From NCBI GenBank assembly GCA_964395765.1, contig CAYNCU010000008.1, positions 1-41,780 of the forward strand: DNA of 41,780 bases, read 5' to 3'. Within the stretch, counting starts at the first letter, position 1. Each line of letters opens with the position of its first letter. A model generated the notes under the pieces. The model did not search any database. It worked only from the letters and a program-made list of their open reading frames with translations, and was not told where the DNA came from. This document shows, piece by piece, positions 25,924 through 34,491 of the stretch. This stretch comes from DATDPY01 sp964395765 (lineage in GTDB: Bacteria; Bacteroidota; Bacteroidia; Cytophagales; Cyclobacteriaceae). Both the position numbers and the translations under genes were made by a program.

Positions 25924-28380
25924 TTAAGGCAAAGAATTCGCAATACTAATGATCTCCGCAAAGACCCCCGCAGCAGTAACTTCTCCTCCGGCCCCGGGAC
26001 CCTTGATCACCAGTGTCCTATCCTTGTACCGGGTGGTGGTAAAAGATATCATATTGTCGCTGCCCGACATCGAATAAAGCGGATGATCGGGCCCAACCGA
26101 AGTTAATCCTACTTTCGCTTTTCCTTCTTCCAGGGTAGCCATAAAGCGCAAACGCTTTCCTTCCTTTTCCGCCTTTTCCCGGAGTTTGTCGAAATGCCCG
26201 TCATATTTTTTCAATTCCATGAAAAATTCATCCACGGAATTCCTGGCAAAACAGGATTCCGGAAGCAGGGACTCATTCTTTACCTCCGATATTTCCATTT
26301 CATAACCGACTTCACGCGAAAGGATCAGGATTTTCCTCACTACATCCATTCCGTTCAGATCGTTTCTCGGATCCGGTTCCGTATACCCTTTTTCTTTTGC
26401 TTCCATAACCACCTCGCTGAAAGGTTTTGAACCGTTGAAGGTATTGAAGATGTAAGATAAGGTTCCCGACAATACCCCTTCTACTTTCATGATCCAGTCG
26501 CCACTGATTTTCAGGTCCTTTAATGTTGTAATCACCGGTAATCCGGCGCCCACATTGGTTTCATAAAGAAATTTAACTCCTTTCTTCCGGGTCAGCCGGT
26601 AAAGCCGGTTATAGATTTCCAACGGGCCGGAACTGGCCAGCTTATTGGGAGTGGATATGGAAATGGAATTATTCAGAACATTCTCATACGTATCTACAAC
26701 GACCTGGCTCGCGGTACAATCCACAAACACACTATTAGGAAGGTTCATATGTTGCATCATTTCAACAAAGTGAAGAATATTGGCTGCCTCTCCCTGGCTA
26801 TCGAGCAGTGCATTCCATTTTTCCAAATCGATGCCGTCACGGTCGTAAAACATTTTCCGGCTGTTGGTGATCCCTGCCAATTTGAACTGGAGGCTGTGTT
26901 CTTTCTTGAGGTAATCCTTCTGTTGCAATATCTGTTTGAGTAAGGTACTGCCGATCAATCCGGTTCCTGCAATATAAAGGTTAACCGTTTTGACATTGGA
27001 GAGGAAAAACGCTTCGTGCAAAACCGTCAGCGCTTTGGTGAGATCAAAATAAGAAATTACAACCGAAAGATTTAATTCGGAAGATCCTTGTGCGATGGCA
27101 ATTACGTTGATCCCGTTTTTCCCCAGTGCGTCGAACATCTTACCGGCAATTCCCGGTGTCTTTTTCATATTCTCACCGATGATAGCCACTACGGAAAGAC
27201 CGGTTTGAACGGCCACCTTATCGATTTTTTCCGCTTTGATCTCTTTCTCGAATTCTTCTTCAATCGCAGCCTTTGCGGCAATACTGTCTTCGGGTGAAAT
27301 GGCGAAACAGATGGAGTGTTCCGATGATGCCTGCGTGATGAGGATGATGCTGATATTTCTTGTTGCCAAAGCGCTGAAAAGCCGGGAGGCCACACCGGGG
27401 ACTCCTACCATTCCGCTTCCCTGGAGATTAACCAGCGCTATATTTTCAATGGATGAAATTCCCTTAATCAGGAATTCTTTTTTCTCCGAAAGTTCACTGA
27501 TGATCGTTCCCTGGAAATCAGGATTGAATGTATTCTTGATCCGAAGGGGGATTTTTTTTGAAAAGGCCGGTTGCAGGGTCGGAGGATAAATTACCTTGGC
27601 GCCGAAATGGGACATTTCCATGGCTTCGATGTAGGATAATACCGGCTGTGAAAATGCCTCCCGCACTTTCTTGGGGTCGGTGGTAAGCACACCGTCGACA
27701 TCCGTCCAGATCTGGATTTCGGAGGCATTAAGCGCGGCCCCGAACAGGGCGGCTGTGTAATCCGACCCGCCTCGTCCCAGCGTTGTTGTTTCCCCTTTTA
27801 ATGTAGATCCGATAAAACCGGTAACCACCTGGAGTTTTTCATGCATCTCAAAATACCGGTCTATATTTTCATAGGTAATGGCTTCGTGAACTTTCGCATT
27901 ACCGAAGTTATCATTCGTTTTGATCAGTTGCCGGGCATCCAGCCACTCGGAGGGAATCCCCAACTGGTTCAGGTAGGCGGCGATGATAAGGGATGAAAAT
28001 CTTTCGCCGAAACTGAGACCCAGGTCGAGAGTGCGCAGGGAAAGTTCTTTTAACAGGTAAACGCCGTGCAGAAGATCTTCCAGGTTATTAGTAAGGAACT
28101 TGAGCTGGGCAATTACACTGCTCTGGGATTTTATGTGGATGAGCTCCTTGATGGTGTTGATATGCAGATTGATGATCTGTTCGGTGATCTTTTTATAATT
28201 TTCATCATCCATAGCTGCAATTCTTCCGGCCCCGACAAGATCATTGGTGACGCCCTTCATGGCGGAAGTGACCACTACGATCTTTTCTCCCGAAGCCAGT
28301 TGATTTTTGATAATATCAGACACCCGGCGGATGGTGTCCGCACTTCCTACCGAGGTGCCGCCGAATTTGAGAACTTTCAT
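25924..28380 (-). CDS. thrA: Bifunctional aspartate kinase / homoserine dehydrogenase
   Basis: The 818-residue fusion performs the first and third steps from aspartate to threonine. The aspartokinase half starts MKVLKFGGTSVG, with the substrate motif TTLGRGGSDYTAA near 200. Two ACT domains (~310-460) are the expected site of threonine feedback inhibition. The homoserine dehydrogenase half (~465-818) has the NAD(P)-binding IAGTGLIGS loop, the catalytic region GAGLPVITTLKDL and the C-terminal GPGAGGEVTAAGV. The fusion is common in Bacteroidetes and gammaproteobacteria. The upstream region carries a 13-bp direct repeat. Confidence 0.96.
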   Translation of the reverse strand: MKVLKFGGTSVGSADTIRRVSDIIKNQLASGEKIVVVTSAMKGVTNDLVGAGRIAAMDDENYKKITEQIINLHINTIKELIHIKSQSSVIAQLKFLTNNLEDLLHGVYLLKELSLRTLDLGLSFGERFSSLIIAAYLNQLGIPSEWLDARQLIKTNDNFGNAKVHEAITYENIDRYFEMHEKLQVVTGFIGSTLKGETTTLGRGGSDYTAALFGAALNASEIQIWTDVDGVLTTDPKKVREAFSQPVLSYIEAMEMSHFGAKVIYPPTLQPAFSKKIPLRIKNTFNPDFQGTIISELSEKKEFLIKGISSIENIALVNLQGSGMVGVPGVASRLFSALATRNISIILITQASSEHSICFAISPEDSIAAKAAIEEEFEKEIKAEKIDKVAVQTGLSVVAIIGENMKKTPGIAGKMFDALGKNGINVIAIAQGSSELNLSVVISYFDLTKALTVLHEAFFLSNVKTVNLYIAGTGLIGSTLLKQILQQKDYLKKEHSLQFKLAGITNSRKMFYDRDGIDLEKWNALLDSQGEAANILHFVEMMQHMNLPNSVFVDCTASQVVVDTYENVLNNSISISTPNKLASSGPLEIYNRLYRLTRKKGVKFLYETNVGAGLPVITTLKDLKISGDWIMKVEGVLSGTLSYIFNTFNGSKPFSEVVMEAKEKGYTEPDPRNDLNGMDVVRKILILSREVGYEMEISEVKNESLLPESCFARNSVDEFFMELKKYDGHFDKLREKAEKEGKRLRFMATLEEGKAKVGLTSVGPDHPLYSMSGSDNMISFTTTRYKDRTLVIKGPGAGGEVTAAGVFAEIISIANSLP

Positions 28381-28422
28381 GAATGGTAAAATCAGGGAAC
28401 AAAAATGTAAAAAAATCCAGTC

Positions 28423-28458
28423 AACTTGAAAAAGCGCTTCAATTTAACTTGAAAAAGC
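28423..28458. repeat. 13-bp direct repeat pair upstream of thrA (period 23 bp)
   Basis: AACTTGAAAAAGC occurs exactly at 28423-28435 and again at 28446-28458, 43-78 bp upstream of the thrA start. The 23-bp period is close to two turns of the DNA helix, as for a pair of operator half-sites. The palindrome AAGCGCTT lies at the inner edge of the first copy. A regulatory function is an inference from position and exactness. Confidence 0.5.
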
Positions 28459-28510
28459 TATAGAAAGAATAATTCTGTTGATTTCTGTTTTTAATATTAA
28501 GAATCCGGAA

Positions 28511-28541
28511 GTCAGAGGTCCGTGATCCTCAGACCGCTGAC
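28511..28541 (-). terminator. GC-rich hairpin after mazG, possible terminator
   Basis: GTCAGAGGTC (28511-28520) and GACCGCTGAC (28532-28541) pair at 9 of 10 positions around an 11-base loop. It lies downstream of mazG and upstream of thrA on the minus strand. There is no clean T run after it, so it may end mazG transcription only weakly, or may belong to an intergenic repeat family. Confidence 0.35.
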
Positions 28542-28594
28542 CTCTCCACAATTAATGTTATACGGTGCATCGGAAAATGAAATTTCGTTTTTTA

Positions 28595-29431
28595 TTACAG
28601 ATCTTTCGCCCGGTTCCAGTATTCGTCCATTTCTTCGAGTGTCATATCCGTCAGTTTTTTTCCTTCTTTCATGGTTTCGTTTTCCATATACTGAAAGCGC
28701 TTGATGAATTTTTTATTCGTCCTTTCAAGCGCCTCTTCAGGATCGATGGAAATAAAACGGGCATAATTAACGAGTGAAAACAAAAGGTCCCCGAATTCAT
28801 TCATCACCTTCCCTTTTTTTTCTTCATCCTGCCGGTAGGCATCATATTCCTCATGAAATTCTTCCATTTCCTCCTTCACTTTCTCCCAGACCTGTTCTCT
28901 TTTTTCCCAATCGAATCCCGCGCCCCGGGCTTTTTCCTGGATGCGGATGGCTTTGACCAGGGCAGGCAATGAAACAGGCACTCCGCTTAACACTCCGGAT
29001 GTACGGGCATCTTTGCGGCTGTTTTCTTTTTCGTCCAATTTGATCTTTTCCCAGTTTTTCTTTACATCCTCTTCATCCTTTACGTTCACCTCGCCATAAA
29101 TGTGAGGATGCCTGCGAATCAGTTTCTCACATATCCCGTTCAGGATATCCGTGATGTCGAATTCATTTTTTTCGGACCCTATTCTGGCGTAAAATACCAT
29201 GTGAAGCATCAGGTCGCCCAGTTCACCTTTCATTTCCTCCCGGTTCCCGTCGAGAATGGCATCCGACAATTCGTACATTTCTTCGATGGTCAGGGATCGC
29301 AGGCTTTCAAAGGTCTGCTTCCTGTCCCACGGACAATTTTCCCTGAGCTCATCCATGATCGTTAAAAGCCTGTCAAAGGCATCCAGCTTTTCTTTCCTGT
29401 TTTTATCCACGGTCGTTTTAATGTCGGGCAT
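28595..29431 (-). CDS. mazG: Nucleoside triphosphate pyrophosphohydrolase MazG
   Basis: MazG hydrolyses NTPs to NMPs and pyrophosphate and helps remove abnormal or excess nucleotides. The 278-residue protein contains two MazG domains with the expected acidic metal ligands: the N-terminal one has CPWDRKQTFESL and EEMYELSDAI followed by ELGDLMLHMVFYA; the C-terminal one has EEMEEFHEEYD and NEFGDLLFSLVNYARF. Length matches the E. coli protein (~263). It is divergent from glmM and upstream of thrA on the same strand, with 214 bp between them. Confidence 0.95.
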   Translation of the reverse strand: MPDIKTTVDKNRKEKLDAFDRLLTIMDELRENCPWDRKQTFESLRSLTIEEMYELSDAILDGNREEMKGELGDLMLHMVFYARIGSEKNEFDITDILNGICEKLIRRHPHIYGEVNVKDEEDVKKNWEKIKLDEKENSRKDARTSGVLSGVPVSLPALVKAIRIQEKARGAGFDWEKREQVWEKVKEEMEEFHEEYDAYRQDEEKKGKVMNEFGDLLFSLVNYARFISIDPEEALERTNKKFIKRFQYMENETMKEGKKLTDMTLEEMDEYWNRAKDL

Positions 29432-29656
29432 AGTGAGTGATTATTTATTGTGTAACCTTATAAATATACTCCGCGTTATTTAAATATAAATTAATTTTAA
29501 ATAAAAGCGATTGAGAAAAAATAATACGTCATTTATCCGTAAAATGGCTACTATTGCTTATCGTTATAATGGTTTTTGATGCTGAAGGATGAAAATTATT
29601 AGCAGTATTCACCGGCTCATGTTCGATATTTTCTTCTCATTTAATAATAATATTTC

Positions 29657-31054
29657 GTGACACTGATAAAATCTGTTTCAGGAATCAGGGGCATTATCGG
29701 AGGCAGGTCTGGAGATAACCTGACCCCGGTAGATATAGTAAAATTCACAACGGCATTCGGTGACTGGACGAAAAAAACCACCGGATCCGCGAAGATCATT
29801 TTGGGGAGGGATGCAAGACCCACCGGCGAAATGATAGCCGGGTTGGTGCGATCCACCCTGATGGCCCTGGGTATTGAAGTGATCGACATTGATCTTACCA
29901 CTACGCCCACGGTTCAGATCGCCGTATGCGATGAAAAAGCGGGAGGAGGCATTATGATTTCGGCCAGCCATAACCCGGTACAATGGAATGCGCTGAAACT
30001 ACTGGGCAAAACGGGCCAGTTTCTTTCACCGGAAGAAGCGGCGGAAGTTTTTAAGCTGGCAGAAGAACTAACCTCTGAATTTGCTACCACAGGAAAACTG
30101 GGTCGTTACCGGCGCGTCGATGATTATCTTGAAAAACACGTTGATAAAATCATGAAGCTTCCCCTCGTGGATGTGAATGCGATCCGGGAAAGGAACTTCC
30201 GGATCGTTATCGATTGCGTCAATTCTACCGGCGGCCTCGCGGTACCACTGTTATTAAAAACACTTGGCGTTCAGAAAATTACCGAAATGTATTGTGAAGT
30301 GAACGGCCAGTTTCCCCATAATCCGGAGCCCTTACCTGAAAATATTACGCATATATGTTCTGAAATAAAAGCCGGGAATTTTGATCTGGGGATTGTGGTC
30401 GACCCGGATGTGGACCGCCTCGTACTGGTCACAGAAGACGGCAACCCGTTCGGAGAAGAATATACGCTGGTAGCGGTAGCCGATTATGTATTGTCGGTTA
30501 AAACCGGGGTGACCGTTTCGAACCTTTCTTCTTCCAGGGCACTGAAAGATATAACCTTAAAGAAAAAGGGAAAATACTTTCCTTCACCGGTAGGAGAGGC
30601 CAATGTAGTGGCTGTAATGAAAGAAAAAAAAGCGGTTATCGGCGGTGAAGGGAGCGGTGGAGTTATTTATCCTCCCCTGCATTTCGGGCGCGATGCTCTT
30701 GTCGGCATTGCATTGTTCCTGAGTCACCTGGCGAGATTCGGTAAATCGGCCTCCCTGCTTAGGGCGACATACCCGAATTACCATATATCAAAAAACAAGA
30801 TCGAACTTAATCCTAAAATCGATATTGATAAGATCCTTGATGAAATTAAAAATAAATATAAAAAATTCGAGATCAATACGATGGATGGAATCCGGATCGA
30901 TTTTGACAATGAATGGGTCCATCTGCGGAAATCCAACACCGAACCGGTTATCCGGATCATTGCCGAATCGGATATGGAGTCCAAGTCGCAATCACTGGCA
31001 CAAAAATTAATTTCAGATATACGGGAAATTATTGCTGATAACAACGAGTCATGA
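29657..31054 (+). CDS. glmM: Phosphoglucosamine mutase-type phosphohexomutase (GTG start)
   Basis: The 465-residue protein has the alpha-D-phosphohexomutase layout: SVSGIRGIIGG at the N-terminus, the catalytic phosphoserine loop MISASHNPVQWNALK near 100, the magnesium loop VDPDVDRLVLV near 255, the sugar loop GGEGSGGVIYP near 330 and the C-terminal phosphate site SNTEPVIRIIAE. GlmM converts glucosamine-6-phosphate to glucosamine-1-phosphate for cell-wall precursors. A phosphomannomutase/phosphoglucomutase role cannot be fully excluded by motifs. The start is GTG at 29657. The gene overlaps the cysteine desulfurase gene by four bases (ATGA). Confidence 0.85.
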   Translation: MTLIKSVSGIRGIIGGRSGDNLTPVDIVKFTTAFGDWTKKTTGSAKIILGRDARPTGEMIAGLVRSTLMALGIEVIDIDLTTTPTVQIAVCDEKAGGGIMISASHNPVQWNALKLLGKTGQFLSPEEAAEVFKLAEELTSEFATTGKLGRYRRVDDYLEKHVDKIMKLPLVDVNAIRERNFRIVIDCVNSTGGLAVPLLLKTLGVQKITEMYCEVNGQFPHNPEPLPENITHICSEIKAGNFDLGIVVDPDVDRLVLVTEDGNPFGEEYTLVAVADYVLSVKTGVTVSNLSSSRALKDITLKKKGKYFPSPVGEANVVAVMKEKKAVIGGEGSGGVIYPPLHFGRDALVGIALFLSHLARFGKSASLLRATYPNYHISKNKIELNPKIDIDKILDEIKNKYKKFEINTMDGIRIDFDNEWVHLRKSNTEPVIRIIAESDMESKSQSLAQKLISDIREIIADNNES

Positions 31055-32187
31055 GAGTTTACCTCGATAATGCGGCAACCACCCGCCCGGACCCGGAGGT
31101 AATTGAAGCCATGATGCCTTACCTGTCGGATCATTTCGGGAATCCATCCTCCATTCACTCTTACGGCAGAAAATCGAAAGCCGCGATCGAAATGGCGCGG
31201 AAAACTGTTGCACAATTAATCGGGGCGGCCCCGCCGGAAATTTATTTTACTTCCGGGGGAACAGAGGCGGATAATACGGCGCTATATGGACTGGTAACCA
31301 CTTTCGGGATTAAAACCATAATCTCTTCGCCTCTCGAACACCATGCGGTGCTACATTCCATCGAATATCTTGGATCTTCAGGGAAGGTAAATGTTCTTTT
31401 TCTCGATGTCAATGAAAAGGGAGAATTCGATGATCATCAGCTGGAGGCCTTATTGAAGGAAAATCCTTCTTCACTGGTAACCCTTATGCATGTGAATAAT
31501 GAGACCGGGAATATTACCGATATCCGGAGGGTAGGTGAACTATGTGCGGAATATAAAAGTTATTTTCATTCCGATACCGTTCAGTCTATGGGAAAACTTC
31601 CGCTGGATACCCGCCAGGTGAAAATAAATTCCCTGGCCGGATCGGCGCATAAATTTCACGGTCCCAAGGGAACTGGTTTTCTGTACGTCAATGGATCGGC
31701 CAAAATAAAACCTTTTATGCACGGTGGTGGCCAGGAAAGAAACCTGCGATCCGGGACCGAAAATGTAGCCGGCATCGTAGGCCTGGCCAAGGCGCTGGAA
31801 ATAGCGGTAAATAAAATGGAAGAAACGGCAAATACCCTCCAGTCCATGAAGGACCGTATGATCAGCAGGCTGAAAAAAGAAATTCCAGGCGTTCAGTTTA
31901 ATGGTTTTAGCGATGATCCGGTTAAAGGCTTATACAATATTTTAAATGTCAGCCTTCCCCCTGACGATAAATTGGATATGCTTCTTTTCCAGCTTGACCT
32001 GAAAGAAATTGCAGCCTCCGGGGGATCAGCCTGTGCAAGCGGGGCCCTGCAGGGTTCGCATGTGCTGAATGCCATGAAAGCAGACCCGGAACGTCCGGTC
32101 GTCAGATTTTCATTCAGCCGTTTTAATACAACTGAAGAAATTGATTTTGCCTGCGATACTCTTGCCGATTTAATTCATCATCATTAG
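31051..32187 (+). CDS. Cysteine desulfurase (NifS/IscS family)
   Basis: This PLP enzyme takes sulfur from cysteine for Fe-S clusters, thiolation or cofactors. The 378-residue protein has VYLDNAATT at the start, SGGTEADNTAL near 68-78, the PLP lysine in GSAHKFHGPKG (Lys201), GGGQERNLRSGTEN and the sulfur-carrying cysteine in SGGSACASGA (Cys328). The cysteine loop is of the group I NifS/IscS kind. No IscU or other partner gene adjoins it, so its delivery target is unknown. It is translationally coupled to glmM through an ATGA overlap. Confidence 0.93.
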   Translation: MRVYLDNAATTRPDPEVIEAMMPYLSDHFGNPSSIHSYGRKSKAAIEMARKTVAQLIGAAPPEIYFTSGGTEADNTALYGLVTTFGIKTIISSPLEHHAVLHSIEYLGSSGKVNVLFLDVNEKGEFDDHQLEALLKENPSSLVTLMHVNNETGNITDIRRVGELCAEYKSYFHSDTVQSMGKLPLDTRQVKINSLAGSAHKFHGPKGTGFLYVNGSAKIKPFMHGGGQERNLRSGTENVAGIVGLAKALEIAVNKMEETANTLQSMKDRMISRLKKEIPGVQFNGFSDDPVKGLYNILNVSLPPDDKLDMLLFQLDLKEIAASGGSACASGALQGSHVLNAMKADPERPVVRFSFSRFNTTEEIDFACDTLADLIHHH

Positions 32188-32196
32188 TACTTATCC

Positions 32197-32619
32197 CACC
32201 TTATAAATTTATGAGCTATTTATTGGTTCCCAAGCTAGTTACGACCCCCTTAGCCTCGAGAAGCTGATAATTCCGCAAAAGGTAAGGGTATATGAAATAA
32301 ATGGCCCGTTATTTTTTGGTGCCGCTAATCAGTTTAAGGAAACAATGGAGGTTTTGGAAGAACATCCGGCCGTATTAATCCTCCGTATGCGTAATGTCCC
32401 GTTTATTGATGCTACCGGCATCAATAACCTAAAAGAAGTTATCAGGGATTTTACCGCAAAAAAACAAAAGTCATTCTTTCCGGTGTTCAGGAATCACTTT
32501 ATAATGATCTGGATAAATTTCGGATTATATTTATGGTAGGGAAGAGAAATATTTGTCCCGATATTAGAAGTGCCCTTCGACGGGCGACCGAGATTATTGA
32601 AAATGGGAAGCATGGTTAG
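32197..32619 (+). pseudogene. Decayed SulP anion permease fragment (linker and STAS domain, frameshifted)
   Basis: Reading from ~32197 gives the linker and STAS domain of a SulP-type transporter: EKLIIPQKVRVYEINGPLFF, then MRNVPFIDATGINNLKEV. The frame breaks near the A7 run at 32458-32464. Continuing one base over gives VILSGVQESLYNDLDKF and ends RRATEIIENGKHG with TAG at 32617. The transmembrane half (400+ residues) is missing, since an in-frame TAA precedes the fragment and cysteine desulfurase lies directly upstream. The fragment is a relic, and the frameshift alone could be a sequencing error. Confidence 0.8.
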
Positions 32620-32670
32620 TTTTTTAACCAGAACTTTGTCAGGAGTTTATCTAAACCGATTATTTAAAAA

Positions 32671-33450
32671 ATGAAACTCGATTTATTCCAGGTTGACGCT
32701 TTTGCCAGTGAAGTTTTCAAAGGAAACCCTGCCGCGATTGTACCACTTGAAAAATGGCTGGATGACAGGATTATGCAGAATATTGCAACGGAAAATAATC
32801 TTTCTGAAACTGCATTTTTTACGCAAGAGGGAAATTCATTTCATATCCGGTGGTTTACACCTTTATGTGAAGTGGATCTTTGCGGTCACGCGACGCTTGC
32901 CAGCGCCCATGTGATCTTTAAACACCTTGGATATAAAGACAAGGAAATTCAGTTTAAATCGCAAAGCGGGATCCTTAAGGTCTTTATTAATGAAGAAAAA
33001 TATTACCTCGATTTCCCGTCCTGGGCGGCGAGCCCGGCTCATTTAAATGAAAACCTGGAGGAAATCTTCGGGAAAAACCCTGTTGAAATGTACCATTACC
33101 GGGATTTGCTGCTCGTTTATAAAGAGGAAGACTTCATAAAAAAGATGAATCCGGATCTTGCCAGGATGAATGACCTCAAATACCTCGGTTGTATTGTAAC
33201 GGCTCCTTCAAAGGAATATGATTTTGTCACGCGATTTTTTGCTCCTAATGCCGGGATCCCTGAAGATCCGGCCACCGGTTCGGCCCAATGCACGCTGATT
33301 CCTTACTGGGCGGAAAGGCTGGGTAAGAAAAAGATGGTTTCATTCCAGGCTTCTAAAAGAAGCGGTATAATTTACGGCGAGCTGCATGATGACCGCGTAT
33401 ATATCGGCGGTTATGCAAAAGATTATCTAAGAGGTACGATAGATTTATAG
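32671..33450 (+). CDS. PhzF-family isomerase/epimerase-like protein
   Basis: The 259-residue protein has the PhzF start VDAFASEVFKGNPAAIV, the catalytic glutamate in NLSETAFF (~45-52), RWFTPLCEVDLCGHATLA near 70-87 and the second glycine-rich motif DPATGSAQCTLIPYWA near 210-225. PhzF members isomerise or epimerise small acids; outside phenazine gene clusters the substrate is usually unknown, and no phenazine genes adjoin this one. It lies 51 bp after the SulP relic. GAACTTTG at 32631-32638 is a 7-of-8 match to the -7 consensus. Confidence 0.88.
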   Translation: MKLDLFQVDAFASEVFKGNPAAIVPLEKWLDDRIMQNIATENNLSETAFFTQEGNSFHIRWFTPLCEVDLCGHATLASAHVIFKHLGYKDKEIQFKSQSGILKVFINEEKYYLDFPSWAASPAHLNENLEEIFGKNPVEMYHYRDLLLVYKEEDFIKKMNPDLARMNDLKYLGCIVTAPSKEYDFVTRFFAPNAGIPEDPATGSAQCTLIPYWAERLGKKKMVSFQASKRSGIIYGELHDDRVYIGGYAKDYLRGTIDL

Positions 33451-33477
33451 TACGAAATTGAAGAACGGAAAAGCGTC

Positions 33478-33525
33478 CCGGACCGGAAATCAAAAGTCAA
33501 AAAACTGAGATCAGAAATCAAAATT
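33478..33525. repeat. Degenerate GAAATCAAA-type intergenic repeat
   Basis: Variants of GAAATCAAAA and GATCAGAAATC are repeated in the spacer before fabI, resembling the stretch near 13835-13870. It is low-complexity sequence without coding content. Confidence 0.4.
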
Positions 33526-33610
33526 CCTTATCAGTGACCCCGGGTCAAAATCAATTTCATGCTATGTATACGCAGGATTTCCATAAATTTTAAATTAGTG
33601 AATATCTCCT

Positions 33611-33618
33611 TACCTTTG
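33611..33618 (+). promoter_or_regulatory. Candidate fabI promoter, -7 box TACCTTTG
   Basis: A full match to TAnnTTTG, followed by C as in the strongest Bacteroidetes promoters, lies 25 bp before the fabI ATG. TTTT at 33588-33591 is a near match to the -33 TTTG with a 19-base spacer. Transcription would start near 33624, which also supports the ATG at 33644 over the upstream TTG at 33623. Confidence 0.55.
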
Positions 33619-33643
33619 CTGTTTGCCCATAAAACCAAACGGA

Positions 33644-34486
33644 ATGACTTACAATCTCCTCAAAGGGAAAAAAGGTATCATCTTCGGGGCCCTCGATGAA
33701 AAATCCATTGCCTGGAAAGTCGCCGTCCGTTGCTTCGAGGAAGGCGCCGGCCTTGTACTTTCCAATGCCCCCATCGCCATGCGCATGGGAAGAATCAACG
33801 ACCTGGCGAAAATGTGTGGGAATGCCCCGGTGATTCCCGCTGATGCTACTTCAGTGGAAGATATTGAAAAATTATATGGACAGACCCGGGAACATTTCGG
33901 CTCCGGTGTTGATTTTATCCTGCATTCAATCGGGATGAGCCCGAACGTCAGGAAAGGAAAGGATTACGGCGATCTTAATTATGAATGGTTCCTGAAAACC
34001 CTGGATATTTCCGCCTTATCATTTCATAAGATCATGCAAGTAGCCGAAAAAACGGACCTGATGAACGAATGGGGATCAATTCTGGCCTTGTCTTATATTG
34101 CCTCACAGAGAACCTTTCCTGATTATTCGGATATGGCACAGGCAAAAGCGGTACTGGAATCCATTGCCCGAAGCTACGGATACCGGTTCGCTCAGAAAAA
34201 GAAAGTAAGGGTGAATACCATATCCCAGTCTCCCACCTTTACCACGGCGGGTACGGGAATAACCGGTTTTGATATTTTTTATGAATATGCTCAAAAGATG
34301 TCGCCCCTGGGGAATGCAACGGCTGACGATTGCGCCGATTTTTGCGTGGCCATGTTTTCCGACCTGACCCGGAGGGTTACCATGCAAACGCTTTACAACG
34401 ACGGCGGATTTTCTTCCAGCGGGATAACCGGGGAACTGATCGGCGACCTGGTAAAACGACAGGAAGAGAAAACAGCCGGCGAATAA
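33644..34486 (+). CDS. fabI: Enoyl-[acyl-carrier-protein] reductase (NADH), FabI
   Basis: FabI catalyses the last step of each fatty-acid elongation cycle and is the target of triclosan-like inhibitors. The 280-residue SDR protein has the NAD site GIIFGALDEKSIAW near residue 12, SIGMSP after the central strand, the catalytic YxxMxxAK arrangement in FPDYSDMAQAKA (~160-171) and the SPTFTTAGTGI loop. I chose the ATG at 33644, giving MTYNLLKGKKG, because a consensus -7 box lies just upstream. Five bases separate it from ispE, so they are probably one transcript. Confidence 0.94.
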   Translation: MTYNLLKGKKGIIFGALDEKSIAWKVAVRCFEEGAGLVLSNAPIAMRMGRINDLAKMCGNAPVIPADATSVEDIEKLYGQTREHFGSGVDFILHSIGMSPNVRKGKDYGDLNYEWFLKTLDISALSFHKIMQVAEKTDLMNEWGSILALSYIASQRTFPDYSDMAQAKAVLESIARSYGYRFAQKKKVRVNTISQSPTFTTAGTGITGFDIFYEYAQKMSPLGNATADDCADFCVAMFSDLTRRVTMQTLYNDGGFSSSGITGELIGDLVKRQEEKTAGE

Positions 34487-34491
34487 TTTTC

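Noticed and set aside
34330..34491. Longer ispE start running back through the end of fabI
   Set aside because: Arginine-rich, unlike any IspE N-terminus, and fully inside fabI; the ATG at 34492 gives the normal start.
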